DNA of 64,000 nt from Cristatella mucedo (lineage: Eukaryota > Bryozoa > Phylactolaemata > Cristatellidae): positions 1,219,001 through 1,283,000 of the forward strand of contig WPIO01000039.1 of the NCBI GenBank assembly GCA_009760855.2, written 5' to 3'. Below the pieces are notes generated by a model, which was not told where the DNA came from, did no database searches, and saw only the letters and a program-made list of their open reading frames with translations. Below, piece by piece: positions 23,471 to 35,696 of the stretch. The stretch's first letter is position 1; each line of letters starts with the position of its first letter. The translations under genes and the position numbers were made by a program.

Positions 23471-24720
23471 TAGAGAAAAACGATCGGTCTGGCAGACGTG
23501 GTACTTCAGTGGTTCAAATCTTACTTTTGTAATCATTGCAATCGGTCTCGTGTATAGATCAAGTCACACAATGCCCAGTCACTTGAGGAATCCCACGTAG
23601 GTCTGCTTTTAAGCCTCCTAGTTTTCCATTTATATTATTGCCTCTGGAGAAATAAATTGGGCTTATATGATACGCTTTCACCTTTTTGTTGATGATACTC
23701 AGCTTTACCTACCGTTAAAATCTTCGGAATCTGCTGCTTCTACGACTGAACCGAATGCTTTCCCTGTAGATAATCTATTATTGGTGGCTGCAAATTTCCT
23801 AATACTAATCATTATATAACTGACGTCCTACTCATAGGACTAAACCATCGTTTGCCTGGACTAGAAGAGCATGCTCTTCGAATGCATGATTCTGCCATGT
23901 ACCCTTCATTATGTGGTAGGAATGTAAATGTCTTTTTTATGGATTTCTACGAGCTAAAATTGTCAACGAAATGACTGTATTCACAGCTAGCAATCTCACC
24001 CAATCTCTATCTAATATTAATGACTGGCAGCCCGACGATAACTTGCAAAACCGCAACCAGATCCCTGGTTCTGTCCAATCTTGACTCTTTTGATTCTTTT
24101 TTTGGCAATACCACCGAAAAAACCTTCAGCCTTTGTAGCTAGTCATCAGAGCAGCTAGAAGGCTCGTTAAGAATAAAACGGGTTTAGTTGATAGTTTCTT
24201 TTGTTAGAGTAGCTTCATTAGCAATCGTTTGATCGTAGCATACGGAGCACAGACCTTTTGCTGACTCCCTAGGCCTACCAGGGCTTGACTCCGTCTCCCA
24301 TAGTTGAACTGCTGCTTACATTTCAGCCTCCTTGTGCTCTCGGGTTATTACTCACCAAAAAATCAGCCGTTAGACTACTACGTTTTAAGACGGTTGGCAA
24401 AGAAAGCCCCCAGTTTCTTCCGGGACAAAAAATGGCCGTCGGGCTGCAAGCCTTAAAGAGTGTGGGCAACACGGGATTTTGCTGTAGAGTTCCTTGACTG
24501 TCGATCTCGTGTCCACAATTGCAGTCAGCCACAACTACTGTCTTGCAGGAAACTGAGAAAACCGTTTTCATCAGACAGGATAGACGACTTCTGTTCCATT
24601 CGCCACATAACCATCCTTCATGACTAGGCTTTGCTTATCACTTGCCGATTGTTCCATGACATGAAGTCAGTGGGCTACCGAATGCATGCTCACAAGTCGG
24701 TTAGCCCTGGTCAGTGCTAT
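23470..24720 (+). mobile_element. Degenerate LINE-B remnant
   Basis: Broken frames still read LADVVLQWFKSYF near 23490 and VDDTQLYLPLK near 23690, the latter resembling the reverse transcriptase YADD block with the first residues altered. The C-terminal GLTPSPIVELLLTFQPPCAL lies near 24285. Many stops and frameshifts. Equivalent remnants lie at 40716, 47375 and 60440, each next to an X block. Confidence 0.8.
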
Positions 24721-24724
24721 AAAG

Positions 24725-25440
24725 AGCTATCCTTTTTGACAACCACCATTTTTTTAATTGGGTAGTGGCTGATTGTTGCAGACAAAATTTTAACCTGTGT
24801 TTGGTTGAAAGTATATTTTGTTAAGGCTACTTAAAAGCCACCTCAATTCTCGCAATAAGTGTACCCGACTGCGCCCGTACCACGTGCTGAATCCGTTCAC
24901 GTAGGACTGATTGTTCCTAACAATCCTTTGCATAAAATGACACGATTTAGAACGATACCTATTTCTTTGATTAAGCCTTGCATTCTTGATTAGGCCTTGA
25001 AGATAGAATCGCACTATTCATCTTCCACAAAAACATTGCTCTTAATACAAGATTTCAAGAGATTCATAATAAGTTTGGAATTTGAAATTTTTTTTATTTC
25101 AACCCAGTCGGAATGAGACATCCAAAACCGGATGCCTTGCAGTTTTGTTTGACATTGTGTGCACAAGCAGCATAAACTGCATTCTGTTAGCGTTCCATTT
25201 ATGAAATGCCCAGTTACCGTAAGCTAGAATACAGTTTGTTAGAGGAGCCGAAACTTTATAGGATTAAAAATGCCATATCATTTGACAAACTGGCGAAGGA
25301 AGCGTGCTCCCATCTCGGGTACGGGATTCTCTGCCATCTCATAACATAGTGAGTTAGAAAGGCTGTCTGCTAAATGAGTTACATTATTTGGTTGAAATCC
25401 TACGATTGATTGCCGTTGGGTCTGACACTCTTTTAGGTCT
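24725..25440. repeat. X block (old, partial)
   Basis: Shares short segments with the X blocks at 42190, 50190 and 61185, for example the TTGAAAGTA segment near 24806. On the minus strand the frame around TFNQTQVK resembles frames at the same point in the other X blocks. Stops are present. No protein family recognised. Confidence 0.5.
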
Positions 25441-25449
25441 AGGCCATGT

Positions 25450-26080
25450 TCCCGAACTGCCAATGCATTTTCAGGCTTGACTGGTAACTAAAAGCATGAG
25501 CTAATACCTTACCGCCCAGGCTGTGACGCATTGAAACCCAGTATTATAGTCATGTTTTGTGCTCGGTAGCCTGACAGCAATTTTAAATCGTCAAAAAGCG
25601 ATCGTCACCTGCTACGGCTAGCCGACGGTAACTAATGCCAACGGTTGTGGAAAATACAATGGGGATATTAACATTCCACCAACGTCAGCAGCAATGAGAA
25701 ATGGTGGGCTAACATCATCCATCAATGGCTCTTACTGTGCTTCCTGGTGGGCAGGCTGCAGAGTGACGTATTCAAAATGACACCAGGCTGAGCTAATCTT
25801 GCCTCTGATAGGTTGTTGAGACTGCACACGCTCGATCAAACTATTTGCATCGTGCTTGAATCGTCTCTGCAACTACGGTTAACTGAAGCACTTGTAGCCT
25901 AGATTGTCTCTTCGTCTCACCGAAGCATATTTACTGAATTTGTCGCAAGATATTGCATGCTTAAGATAAATTGTCCGATGTGAAGCACGTGTAGATGTGG
26001 TGCAATAATCAAAGCTACATGATTCCGCGAAAGGATTCATAACAAACCTGAATCAGGAATTGTTAAAAACGTGGAGTGGA
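25450..26080 (+). repeat. Old GAACTGCCAAT-type segment and truncated core
   Basis: Diverged copy of the young-unit sequence from 5092 to about 5700. The core part ends after GTTAAAAACGTGG near 26072 and passes into Y-type sequence (GTTATAGGCC...), so most of the core is deleted. Confidence 0.65.
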
Positions 26081-26284
26081 GTTATAGGCCAAAAGATATT
26101 TACACAATCGCTGACGTAAAATTCTTTCAAAAGCAAAGACTTGTCGGGACGATCCGTTCCTTAGGCGAAGAAAGAAGGGCTTCAAAGTCACGACATTTTC
26201 ACAGAATCTGAAGCTCATCAGAAGAACTGCTATCCACAGCATCATATTACCCATAGTACAAAGGCGTACGTTTTAGCCTAATTT

Positions 26285-26502
26285 AATAATGATAATAATG
26301 CACTTGATAAAGCGCCCTCAGAGAACTTAATCTCTTTCTGGGCGCTTTACATTTGCTGCAAGGGGAAATGCAATTGAATGGTAAGTAAAATCATGCTTGA
26401 AAAACAAACAAAATGAATAACATGGTTATGGGTGACATGCACAGGGTCAGCATGCAAATGTGGTTAGTGGCAGCATGCACAATGTCAGCACGCACAAGCA
26501 CG
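26285..26502 (-). mobile_element. Short 5'-truncated LINE-A insertion
   Basis: Minus-strand copy of only about 218 bp: (ATT)n-like tail at 26285-26299, stem-loop with GATAAAGCGCCCTC and GGGCGCTTTAC, then the GGGTGACATGCACAGGGTCA segment. It contains no coding part. The stem looks intact, so the insertion is fairly recent. Confidence 0.9.
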
Positions 26503-27780
26503 ATTAGCGATAATAAGGTTTAGGTTTTGAAATAGAATACGAGCGGGTTATTCAGTTGAGCCGTCAGCTTCTTTGTGCCCCGGAGCCGCACTCAAATGGC
26601 TGATGAAAAGCCATACAAGGCTGCTGTAGCAACGGATCCATGCGGTGCACTCAGTGCACTCGTTTCCCTACGGTTGCCCTAAACGTTCGGCTGAGCTACA
26701 TCTGAGCGAGTAGGCTGGATATTGCCACTGTCACCGTCAAAGCAGCCATTGCACTTCTGTCATTTAAGTTTTCAATTAATTGAATATCTATCAAAACAAA
26801 TGACCTGTCGTAGTTGCATGAGTGAGTTGCTTTTCTATTCAATTTGGACAACGTTCATCTGAGTCTCGTTTACAGTAATTTATTTTCCCTTATTGGGGAC
26901 ACTTGGCCTTTCCCTAAGTCATCTGAGACTACTGCAAGCTAAGAACCTCGCCCTGAGTGTGAGCAATGGCTTATCTGTGACATAACATGGTCTTCATTTC
27001 ATCAGGCTATTTTAGCTGTTTTATTCGGCTAGCCGAGCGTTCGGGTCGCCTGCCTGGAACTTAATCGCTGGCGAGCGGCTCGCTGTTGTGGCACATCTAT
27101 TACAATAAGCTGACTTGAGCCGGCGTCTACTAGCCTATGCAGTATAACGGTAGCTTTGACAGCCCTATTTTTCTGAGCTGCACATTAGCCTTATCGTCTA
27201 TCTGAAAAACTTGAACCTACGATCTAGATCACGAATAGCGAGCAATTTACCTCTCGGCTAGGACCTTGCAGAACAAGTTCAAAACTGCGACTAGCCCGGG
27301 TCTGAGTAGGATTGGCAAGCCAAAACCCATGCTTTTGACTACCTGCTGTCATTTAAGCACCACACTACAGCACTTCCACTGCACTAGGTGCTTTTCAGCA
27401 AGATTACAAATGTTAAACTTGACTTTCCTCATTCGTAGGACACACGAACTGCGAGTAAACTAATTTGGTGTGACATTTGTGTGCTACTTACCTTCTTAGC
27501 TGTGTGTTCATCCCACTCAGTGCGTTGGAGTTATAAGCAGCTGGGTGTGCCAGTGTAAGATCACCTCTCTAGACACTAATTCACATGCTAGAAACTAGGT
27601 GCATATTTTGCGATGTCAAGCTAAGTCTCACAGTAACTAGCCTCTCAGAGTCTCAGCAGTCCTTCGACCAAAGTTCCCCAACGTCTGTATAGCAGCAAAT
27701 TAGCCATTGATAGAGCTTCATGAGCGGATGCATGCAAGTGGCTCTAAGCCAACACGGAAAATCTAGGTTCGCATATATAC
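26503..27780. other. Stretch with no counterpart in the window
   Basis: I found no match to any other block here. It is richer in CG-containing words than its surroundings (for example GCTAGCCGAGCGTTCGGGTC near 27029). The longest plus-strand frame (27266-27463) has no recognisable features. It could be older unique sequence or an unrelated mobile element with unrecognised ends. Confidence 0.5.
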
Positions 27781-28740
27781 ATGGGAACATGCCAGTTTCC
27801 GTATTAGTGGATGTAAAACTGTATTACAACTGTCTCTCCTCGACCAGTGACAACAGTTATGGTTTTCCTTAAAACATTACACCAGACAAATAGCATGCCT
27901 TATTATTCAAATAGTGTTCAGCATTAACCCAAAAACAAGCAGAGTTGAAAGCCAATGACGACGGCTGTGATGTCTGTAGGACTTCTTATGGTCATTGAGG
28001 CTGGTGGAATTCCTACTATTAACAGTTTTTGGCTTCCCAGACTGGCAGTACTTCATGTTAATATAGGAATTGCTTCTAGCTCTGTGCTGATCCTCGATGA
28101 GTCATGATATCTTTGCCGTTGCAAAGTTATGAACATATGGACATCTTTGGAATTTACTAAACACACCCTCTGTAAAAAGTCTATATTTTGTGATTTCCTT
28201 AAATTTGCCCTGACTTTACGAAATCACTATAAAAATATTCGAGACCTATCAAGGCTTTTAATTTTTTCAGCAGCTCCTTGAAACTAGGGAAAGGTACTTA
28301 ATAAGTAATTGTTCAGTACTCATCTTTAATTACAGCTCCAGTGAAGATTGCTAAGTGCAGAGTTATACGAATGAGTGCATTATGTAACGACACAATGTGC
28401 TCCCTTGTCTATCAATGGTCGAAAGGGTTTATAGAACGTTTAGCATTTTAGCACTTGTGACTCATTTTTCGTAGTACCACTACAGTTTTTTAGAAATCCA
28501 AGCATGACTGACGCTCGTTTTTCACTTATCAAAAATGCAGAAACGTGTTATCAAATTTTTCAATGGTATCAGTAAGCTAAGAAGTAGTGAGTGAGAGACG
28601 ACGCAGTTACCACGAGTTTTCGTGCCAGAAAACAATGTTTGGCGGAATCTCTCGGGAGAGCTTTTCCTCTTCTCTGGATCACTCATTCTTTCCGCTCTCT
28701 TTAGAAAGAATAAGATAAGTTACCTCTCACCATAGACACG
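27781..28740 (+). repeat. Old copy of gene-downstream block, without the gene
   Basis: Follows the order of 7480-8390: CCAGTGACAACAG near 27843, CTCTGTGCTGATCCTCGATG near 28080, and the ACCACTACAG...CATGACTGA segment near 28486. No exon of the peptide gene precedes it; the stretch at 26503-27780 sits there instead. Confidence 0.7.
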
Positions 28741-30500
28741 TCATCAAGCCCGAAAGCAGATACTACATTTCATGATCGCTAGAAGCCACTCAAGATTAAA
28801 ACCGTAGCCTTACTTGAAGCAGCGTTTTTCAAGCTCCAACTCTGAAACGAATTATGTACTTAAAAATCATTTAAAGTTTACTTGCTACTTTCAAGAATAA
28901 AATGAATTTACCTCATTTAAAGGATTTATGGACATGCATTTAGCTTTAAGTCAGTGTAGTAGAAAGAGGCTATCATGAAACCCGGCTTAGCTTCGAGATA
29001 TCATAACTTGGGAATAAGAATTATATTGATTGAGACCCAGAGATATAGTGTAAAAGAGAAAGTGAGAGAAAGAGAAATAGAGAGTGAGAGATTGGGTGTC
29101 ATTGAGCTTGCCTGTGCGACTACTGTGGTTTCCCCCGTGCATTTCAGATGGTGTAGCATTTTGTAATTGGGAACCAAATATGGTAGTCTGGAGCTAAAAC
29201 TAATGATTCACTCGTTTGCAAGCTTCCAGCATTAATATTTATTGATCTTACGTTTACAGCTGTGCAGATAGCAAACCATTACTGATAAAAGCAACCTGAA
29301 GATAACTAGTTGATGGTACGAAATTGTTAGCAGCCCATCTTTCTTCGGATAACAGGATTGTGATCGGTCTTTAAGCTTGACATTTATGCGACCAGTATTT
29401 AATGGAAAAACCGAGCTAAAATCCCTAGGAAAACATGATAAATAATGGTTGCGCAATGGTGTGAAATTGACAAGTATGCATAGTAAGTGGACATCTGCTT
29501 AGCCTTTGCGTTTAATAAACTCGTTGAGGCGCGTCTGCTAACAGTCTTTCACCCATTCGACTGAGATGGCTAGGTCCAGTAATTTTAATATTAGTTAATA
29601 TCCCTTGCATTAGCCGGATCCATCTGACATATTGAGCTCAGTTTCCATAAGCTAATTCATCGATCGACAGCTTCATAAATCTCAAAAATTCCTTAGGCAT
29701 TGTGACTGGCTTTTAACTGTGTCACCTATTTCATTTTCATTGAGGGTGAAAACACTAATTGCTGCATTCTGAGTAGTAATAAATGATTGCTCATGCTCCT
29801 AATTTATGTTTAAGATAACTAGAGCATACCTTCTAAAGATCGCATCTAAATATAACTCTCATATCTACGTTAGCAACGTAAACTCTAAAGGTTTTCATTA
29901 GTTATAAGGTTTCAGCCAATAATTTATTGGATTGCTACCTTGCGGTCATGAGGTTGTAATTTAGTTTGACCTCTCATCTTCTAAACGCTTTCTTTTGGAG
30001 CAGTTATCAAAATTGCTCGTAGGTATATTCAATGCAACTTCTTTTCTTTTGGTTGCTATATTGCACAGACCTGTAAGAGACTACGGCACGCTGGAACACC
30101 AGTTTGAACTAACGTGAATGTTATCGGAGCACAAGAAGATTCATATTATGTTTTCCAAGTCTTTCATGAGCCCTCTCAACAGTTGAGCTAACAAAGACGT
30201 TCAGTTTACAAAAAGGTTATGCGGGCATCTCAAAGTATGTTTTACTAGTATTACCTAGAAATGCTAAACGCTCTGGCGCCCAAGGCGATGCTTATACGAC
30301 GGTAGCAGGATTCCAGATGACAAACAGAACTGTCATCTTGAATGAGCACATGCATCAAAGTCAGACAGGAATCACCGGCGGGTGCTAGTGAGCCCTTAAG
30401 AACGTCACCTTAATCCATTGCTTTTTCCCAACCTTAGATACTAATCGTGAACCGAGGCTATTAAGGTAGAAGTTGTGGACCACTTGGCATCACTTGCCAG
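28741..30500 (+). repeat. Old P block joined to gene-upstream block
   Basis: The P-type part (to about 29230) has only a short purine tract near 29050-29091 where the young copies have long GACA runs. From about 29830 it matches the upstream region of the peptide gene (GGATTGCTACCTTGCGGTCA near 29929). Core, Y and LINE blocks are missing between, so a large internal deletion is likely. No gene seen. Confidence 0.65.
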
Positions 30501-30512
30501 CAAATTTACGAG

Positions 30513-31086
30513 AATGGCAGCCCGAATTTCCTTTCTGCTCATATACATATATAATATATAAATCATGTGCATAGCACTGCAAGAGAACCTAATCTCTATT
30601 CAGGCGCTTCATATATGCCTCCGGGCTTGAGCCCACAACGTCAGTCAGACGTTGGTCGGGGCGAGCACCTTAACCGCTAGACCAAACCAGCTCGGCATAA
30701 TAGCTATCATACTAATCATTGTGGCCGTCTCTGCAGAGGATGGTTGAAGAGGCGACGGTGATGACATCAAGGAAGACTATGAGAAGGGTAAAGGTAGTTG
30801 CTAAACGAGTGCATCTCTGAAAGTGTCTCTGCTGCACAGCTGCTAGCACCACTTTAACTGAGCAATACCAATGCAAATAACTTATTCAACACATTTTGTT
30901 TTAGCGAGTTGCTTATGCTTCACCAGGAGCAACACGTACCGTGCTGTGGACCACTGCAAGAGTTTCCTCCAGTCAACCGCCACTCTAGGTCCTAAGAATC
31001 TCGACTGCCCTCATGGTACTGTCTTCAACATCAAGGTCTGAGTTTGTGGCTACCCACACTGGACCTGCTGCCCAAATGGATGTTAA
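30513..31086 (+). pseudogene. Dead copy of the peptide gene, split by a SINE
   Basis: The ATG and first nine codons (MAARISFLL-like) are followed at 30541 by a SINE of about 159 bp, after which the signal-peptide sequence resumes. An in-frame TGA at 30745-30747 replaces a conserved Trp codon, and another TGA at 31039-31041 replaces the first cysteine of CVC in exon 2. Exon 2 still shows SNTYRAVDHCKSFLQSTA and a final NGC before the stop. The exon-intron layout matches the intact genes. Three separate lesions make function very unlikely. Confidence 0.92.
30541..30699 (-). mobile_element. tRNA-derived SINE with LINE-A 3' tail
   Basis: On the minus strand the head resembles a tRNA gene: box A TGGTCTAGCGG (30684-30674) and, 40 bases later, a box B-like GGGCTCAAGCCC (30634-30623). 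Between them is a perfect 6-bp stem (AACGTC...GACGTT). The tail reads GAAGCGCCTGAATAGAGATT and GGTTCTCT, closely matching the LINE-A stem-loop, and ends in an AT-rich run. Comparison with the dead gene at 37395 gives the insertion site. The shared tail suggests mobilisation by the family-A enzyme, as in known SINE/LINE pairs. Confidence 0.88.
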
Positions 31087-31089
31087 CAG

Positions 31090-32346
31090 CATCACAAGGC
31101 ACAATGCAGTAATTCTGCTGAAAGATCATATATATTCGATACATTTAAAATCTGCAGTGGTATATCTTGCAGCAGGTTACTGGCTTGCTTAAAACTATTG
31201 AGAAATACAAGACTTATTTCACGATCTAATCTGATTTCATCTATGTAATTAATTCAGTTTTGATTTAGTATTGATATGTCTTTGCCGAATGTCGTAGCTG
31301 TACCATGAGTGCTTGGCATGACTTGAGAGTACAGAAGGATAATTATAGAGTAAATAATTCAAAGCATTGAGTTCCTTTCAGGGAATATGATACTTTAACA
31401 ATAGGACTACGAGAACTTGACTATAAACATATCCCTTCACCAGTGACAATAGTCACCACTTTCTTAAAACATGATTCCAGAAAAATAATATGCTTTATTC
31501 TTTATAAGAATCTTTAGTATTTGCATAGAGACGAACAGCGTTGAGCCGCCACAATGATGATTAATGGAGTCTGCAGTATTTTCTATGGCCAGTTCGGCTG
31601 ATGACATTACTAATGGGAACTAGTTCTTGCTTCGCACACTTAAAATACTTAATAATTTAAATAGCATACAATTATTAGCTCTGTGCTGATCCTTGATCAG
31701 ACATAACTTGGTTGCCACTGCATTAATTAAGTACAGTTAGAGACCGTCACAGTTCACTAAATAAATCTTTCCTAAATAGATCGGTACTTTTATTTCCTCA
31801 AGATGCAAACTGGATCTTTGAAAAAAGTCTTACAAAAATCAAGACCTGTCAAGGCTTCGCAAGATCACTAGTGGCCATTCATGCTTCAACCCATAGCCGT
31901 ACATGAAGAATCATATTGCGAACGTCAACTTCGGTACAGGCTAAGTAAGTACAATTATTTGAAGCTCGCTTGACAACCACAAGATAAAAATCGAATGAAG
32001 CTTATGTTTAGGATGCAGTGACATATAATTAGTTTTATTTCAGTATGAAAGGTGAGAGGCCATCACGAAACTCGCAGCTTTCCTTAAAAAAAGCCTAAAT
32101 ATACCATACATAGCTTGAGAGAGGTATTTTGATGCTCATAGAGGTGGACAGAGATAGCGCGAAACAGAAAGAGAGATATATATATATGTATATATACACA
32201 TATATATAGATAAATATATTCGTATATATATATATAGAGAGAGAGAATATATATAAAGGGAGAGAGATTGGGTGTGATTGAATTTGCTTTGGTGATTTAA
32301 GCGATTACGCATGTATATCAGACTGATCATTATTTCATAATTAAGA
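31090..32346 (+). repeat. Old downstream block and P block
   Basis: Diverged version of 7140-8391 followed by the P block (AACCCATAGCCGTACATGAAG near 31890). The purine microsatellite is replaced by a mixed TATATA/GAGA tract at 32171-32270. The 76-codon minus-strand frame over it (Ser-Leu-Tyr-Ile runs) is an artefact. No gene seen. Confidence 0.65.
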
Positions 32347-33013
32347 ATGCCTACCGGCACGTGCAATCAGGCTATTACAGCTGGTGCAAAACTCCTCAGC
32401 TAGGCTTGTCTGTCTTGAGTGTCCCAGTTGCCACATCACAGTAGTTCTCGCCGACCTGCACTAGCGACCAGTCAAGCGATGGATTGACTTCAAGGTTTTG
32501 TCGCTTACTATTAGGTCACTTCATTCTTTGGCTCCAGCCTATCTGTCAGATCTACTCCCCCACCAGGTCAAGCATCGTACCACCCGTTTTTTGGAATCCA
32601 GGAGTCTACCAAAACCTCGTACAAACCTCAAATCTCTTGGAGACCGTACATTTAGTTTGTATACTCCCAAAACATGGAACTCCCTCCAGACTTGCGTCCG
32701 AACATCCCCTGACTTTACCACATTTTAAAAGAACTTAAAAACACACCTATTTAGTACAGCATTTAGTGGGTCCCTGTGATACGTCCTTCATGTGCTTATG
32801 CGTGCTGACACTGTGCATGCTGCCTCTAACCACATTTGCAGGCTGACCCTGTGCATGTCACCCCTAACGATGTTATTTATGTTGGTTATCAAGCATTATA
32901 TTGCTTACCATTCAATTGAATTTCCCTTTGCAGCAAATGTAAAGCGCCTGGAAAGAGATTGAGTTCTCTGAGGGTGCTTTATCAAGTACATTATTACTAT
33001 TATTATTATTAAT
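32347..33013 (+). mobile_element. 5'-truncated LINE-A insertion in P block
   Basis: Plus-strand copy with a 76-codon frame at 32498-32728 (LTIRSLHSLAPAYLSDLLP, then TNLKSLGDRTFSLYTPKTWN). The 3' stem-loop lies at 32941-32980, followed by ATCAAGTACATTATTAC and an (ATT)n tail. It splits the P-block segment after TTTCATAATTAAGAA. Confidence 0.9.
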
Positions 33014-34542
33014 AACGTAAGATAGTAGTCAATTGGTAAAGCTAGTAATTTACTCTTTTATAAGCTTGCAGTATCCATTTTTATAGGTATTGCGTTTTTA
33101 GTTAACACATAGCAAGCAATTAGAATTGTGAAGATAACTAGTTAGTATTAAATAACTTGAAGCAGCCCACTCTTCTTTGGATAATGTGATTGTTATTGAG
33201 CTTTAAGCTTGACATTAGTGTGAACTATTTTTAATAGGCAAACGGAGCTGAGATTACTTCAAAAACTGCGTAGATAATGGTAGCACAACAGGATTGCATC
33301 GACAAGTATGTAAGGAGCTATAGGGCAATCAAGCTTGTTTCCTTCACTAGCATCCCAGCTTGCATGTGGCCAGATGTTTATGCATCGTAAATGTTTCAGC
33401 AAACGAGGTGGAGACGAGCTTGGCCTGGATGAACGTTTCGTGCTTTATTGCCTGAGAATGTGAGCCAATTATTCATTTGAGCTGGCCTGTGTTGCTTTTC
33501 ACCAAGTCGCAAGCCTGTCAGTCTGTTTTAGAATGACCCTCCACATGCCACTTCGATAAGACTAGTCATCCCTTGAGCAACTTCCTCCGTTAGCCATTTT
33601 TTGATCGCAGATATTTATAAAACTTTACTAAACTGTTGAGAAACCTAAAGTTACCTCTGGTCTCAGGCTGCTAAGACCTTTCTCCTCTTTGACTGCTCCG
33701 AATTAATGTAGTACTTGACGTCCTCTAGTGATGTGATGCAAGCACAAGTTCAAACGCTAGGATCTTGATTGAAGTCAACTAAACAAATGTCGGCTCAATT
33801 TAATCGTGAAACCCTCACATTCAATGATCACTTAGTGGTGCAGCATTGAATACTGTACAATCACTGGAGCCATAATATTTAGCTACAGGCAACCTATTGT
33901 CGATCAGAAGTATTATTCATTTTAATATATTATTGATACAGTTTTGGATATTAGTTTTGGTTATGTCAGCATATCTCGGCCTGGTTACTGGATCAGTTGG
34001 TAAAAAATTAGCTCGTGTGAAATGAGCCCAGCAACACCTCAGGTCTGTTTACTTTTGGCTACTTAACATTTTAGGAATTCATAAGCTCTTAAATAAACGT
34101 GCAGTAGTCAAATTAGTCAATGCATTAGATCCCGTCTAGACTTATCTAAACCTCTCCTTATACGTTTTATCAGTAGCACAATCAGGGTTGTTGCAACTAC
34201 AAAGCATGCCGCTGCTAAGCTTGTCTATTTTGTAGATCGCATCTAAGGCATTGCAACACTTCTAACTCACTTGTACTAACTCCGAGACAATTTCATCGAC
34301 ATCAAGACTCCTGTCAATCAGTTTTAGGAACCTTTATTTTCTTGTTTCGACCTATCGGTATAAATAAGTACCTTTTGGAATATCACCCATACTGCTTACT
34401 CATCTGACTCTAGCTGGTTAGAAGTTCTTCTTTCCAAGCTGAGATCCCTCGGAGATTGTACCATTCATTACTACCTTAGTTTGTGGATCCTAAGCATAGT
34501 TATTGCATGCGTGGCAAAGAATTGCGTGCATACGAAAAAAGC
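33014..34542 (+). repeat. Old Q block and start of core
   Basis: Matches 660-2000 in order, including the CATCGACATCAAGACTCC segment near 34298 that copy 1 has lost. Core sequence begins near 34480 and is cut by the next LINE-A copy. No gene seen. Confidence 0.65.
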
Positions 34543-35095
34543 TAATAATAATAATGCACTTGATAAAGCGCCTTCAGAAAACTCAGTCTTATTCTAGGTG
34601 CTTTACATTTGCTGCAAAGGGATTAACGATTGAATGCTAAATCAGTTCATGCTTGATAAACGACAAGAACGAAAAGGTTAGGGTGACATGCACAGGGTCA
34701 GCATGCAAGTGTGGTTAATGGCAGCACGCACAGTGTCAGCACCCATAAGCACATGAAGGACGAATGACAGGGATCCACTATATGCTGTCCTAAATAAGTG
34801 TTTTTTAGTTTTTTTTAAATGTTGTTGAGTCAGGGGATGTTGTGAAGCGTGTCGGGAGTGATTTCCAGGCTTTGGGAGCATACAAACTAAATGCTCGGTC
34901 TCCAATTAATTTGAGGTTCGTACGAGGTATTGGTAAACTATTGGATTCCGAAAGCGGGTGGTATGATGATTGGCCTAGTGGGGAGCAGATCTGAGAGATA
35001 GGCTGGAGCCAAAGAATGAAGTGACCTAAAAGTGAGCGAAAAAACCTTGAATTTGATCCGTTCCTTGACTGGTAGCCAGTGTAGGTCGTCATGTA
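34543..35095 (-). mobile_element. 5'-truncated LINE-A insertion inside a core repeat
   Basis: Minus-strand copy with (ATT)n tail at 34543-34555, stem-loop GATAAAGCGCCTTC...CTAGGTGCTTTAC, and a decayed coding tail (SLLGHFILWLQPISQI near 35040). The host core resumes with GACGTGAAGCCTCTGC at 35099; the uninterrupted site is ACAGCCTGTCGTGAAG near 2005. Confidence 0.9.
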
Positions 35096-35480
35096 GCTTG
35101 ACGTGAAGCCTCTGCAGACATTGTGCAGCAGTAAAAGTATCAGCGCCAGCGACCGAAAGATTAATTACAATCCTGTGTCAGGCATTGCTGAAAACTTGCC
35201 AAAACACTTGTGAACGAGCAAAGGCTAGCCAAGCGTGTGGTTATATGATGATCCTAGCAACCCCCGTGTCTATTAGTCCGGGAAGTGAGGCACTGGGCTG
35301 ATCTGATAGGAGTTCAGAGGCTTTGGCTTGGCATCAAGGAGCGAGAATACAGCCTATGTGCTTGTGTCATAGCAACGAAAGCTGCAGGATGCGTCACTAG
35401 ACAAGTCCAGCTATTCACTATTGAGACCGGTATGGTTCCTTGAGAATTCTCAGACCATTAAAGTACTGATCTGGATCTGA
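35096..35480 (+). repeat. Core repeat, old copy
   Basis: Continuation of the interrupted core: CCAAAACACTTGTGAACGAG near 35199, and TTCCTTGAGAATTCTCAGACC near 35438. More diverged than in the young copies. Confidence 0.75.
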
Positions 35481-35696
35481 TACAGTTTATTGTGTTTGCC
35501 TGTGTCTTACAGATGACCTAAGCTCCCGAAGCAGAATGACATGGCAGTCCGTAGAAATTAAAATTCACAAATTTCCCCATACAATAAAGACATTTACTAC
35601 ATACTTAAATAATGATGTTTTTAAACTGAAGATAAATTTCAATAATGCAGCTAATCCTAAAAAAATCCTAGCTGACTAAACAGCCTCTTTTGTATA

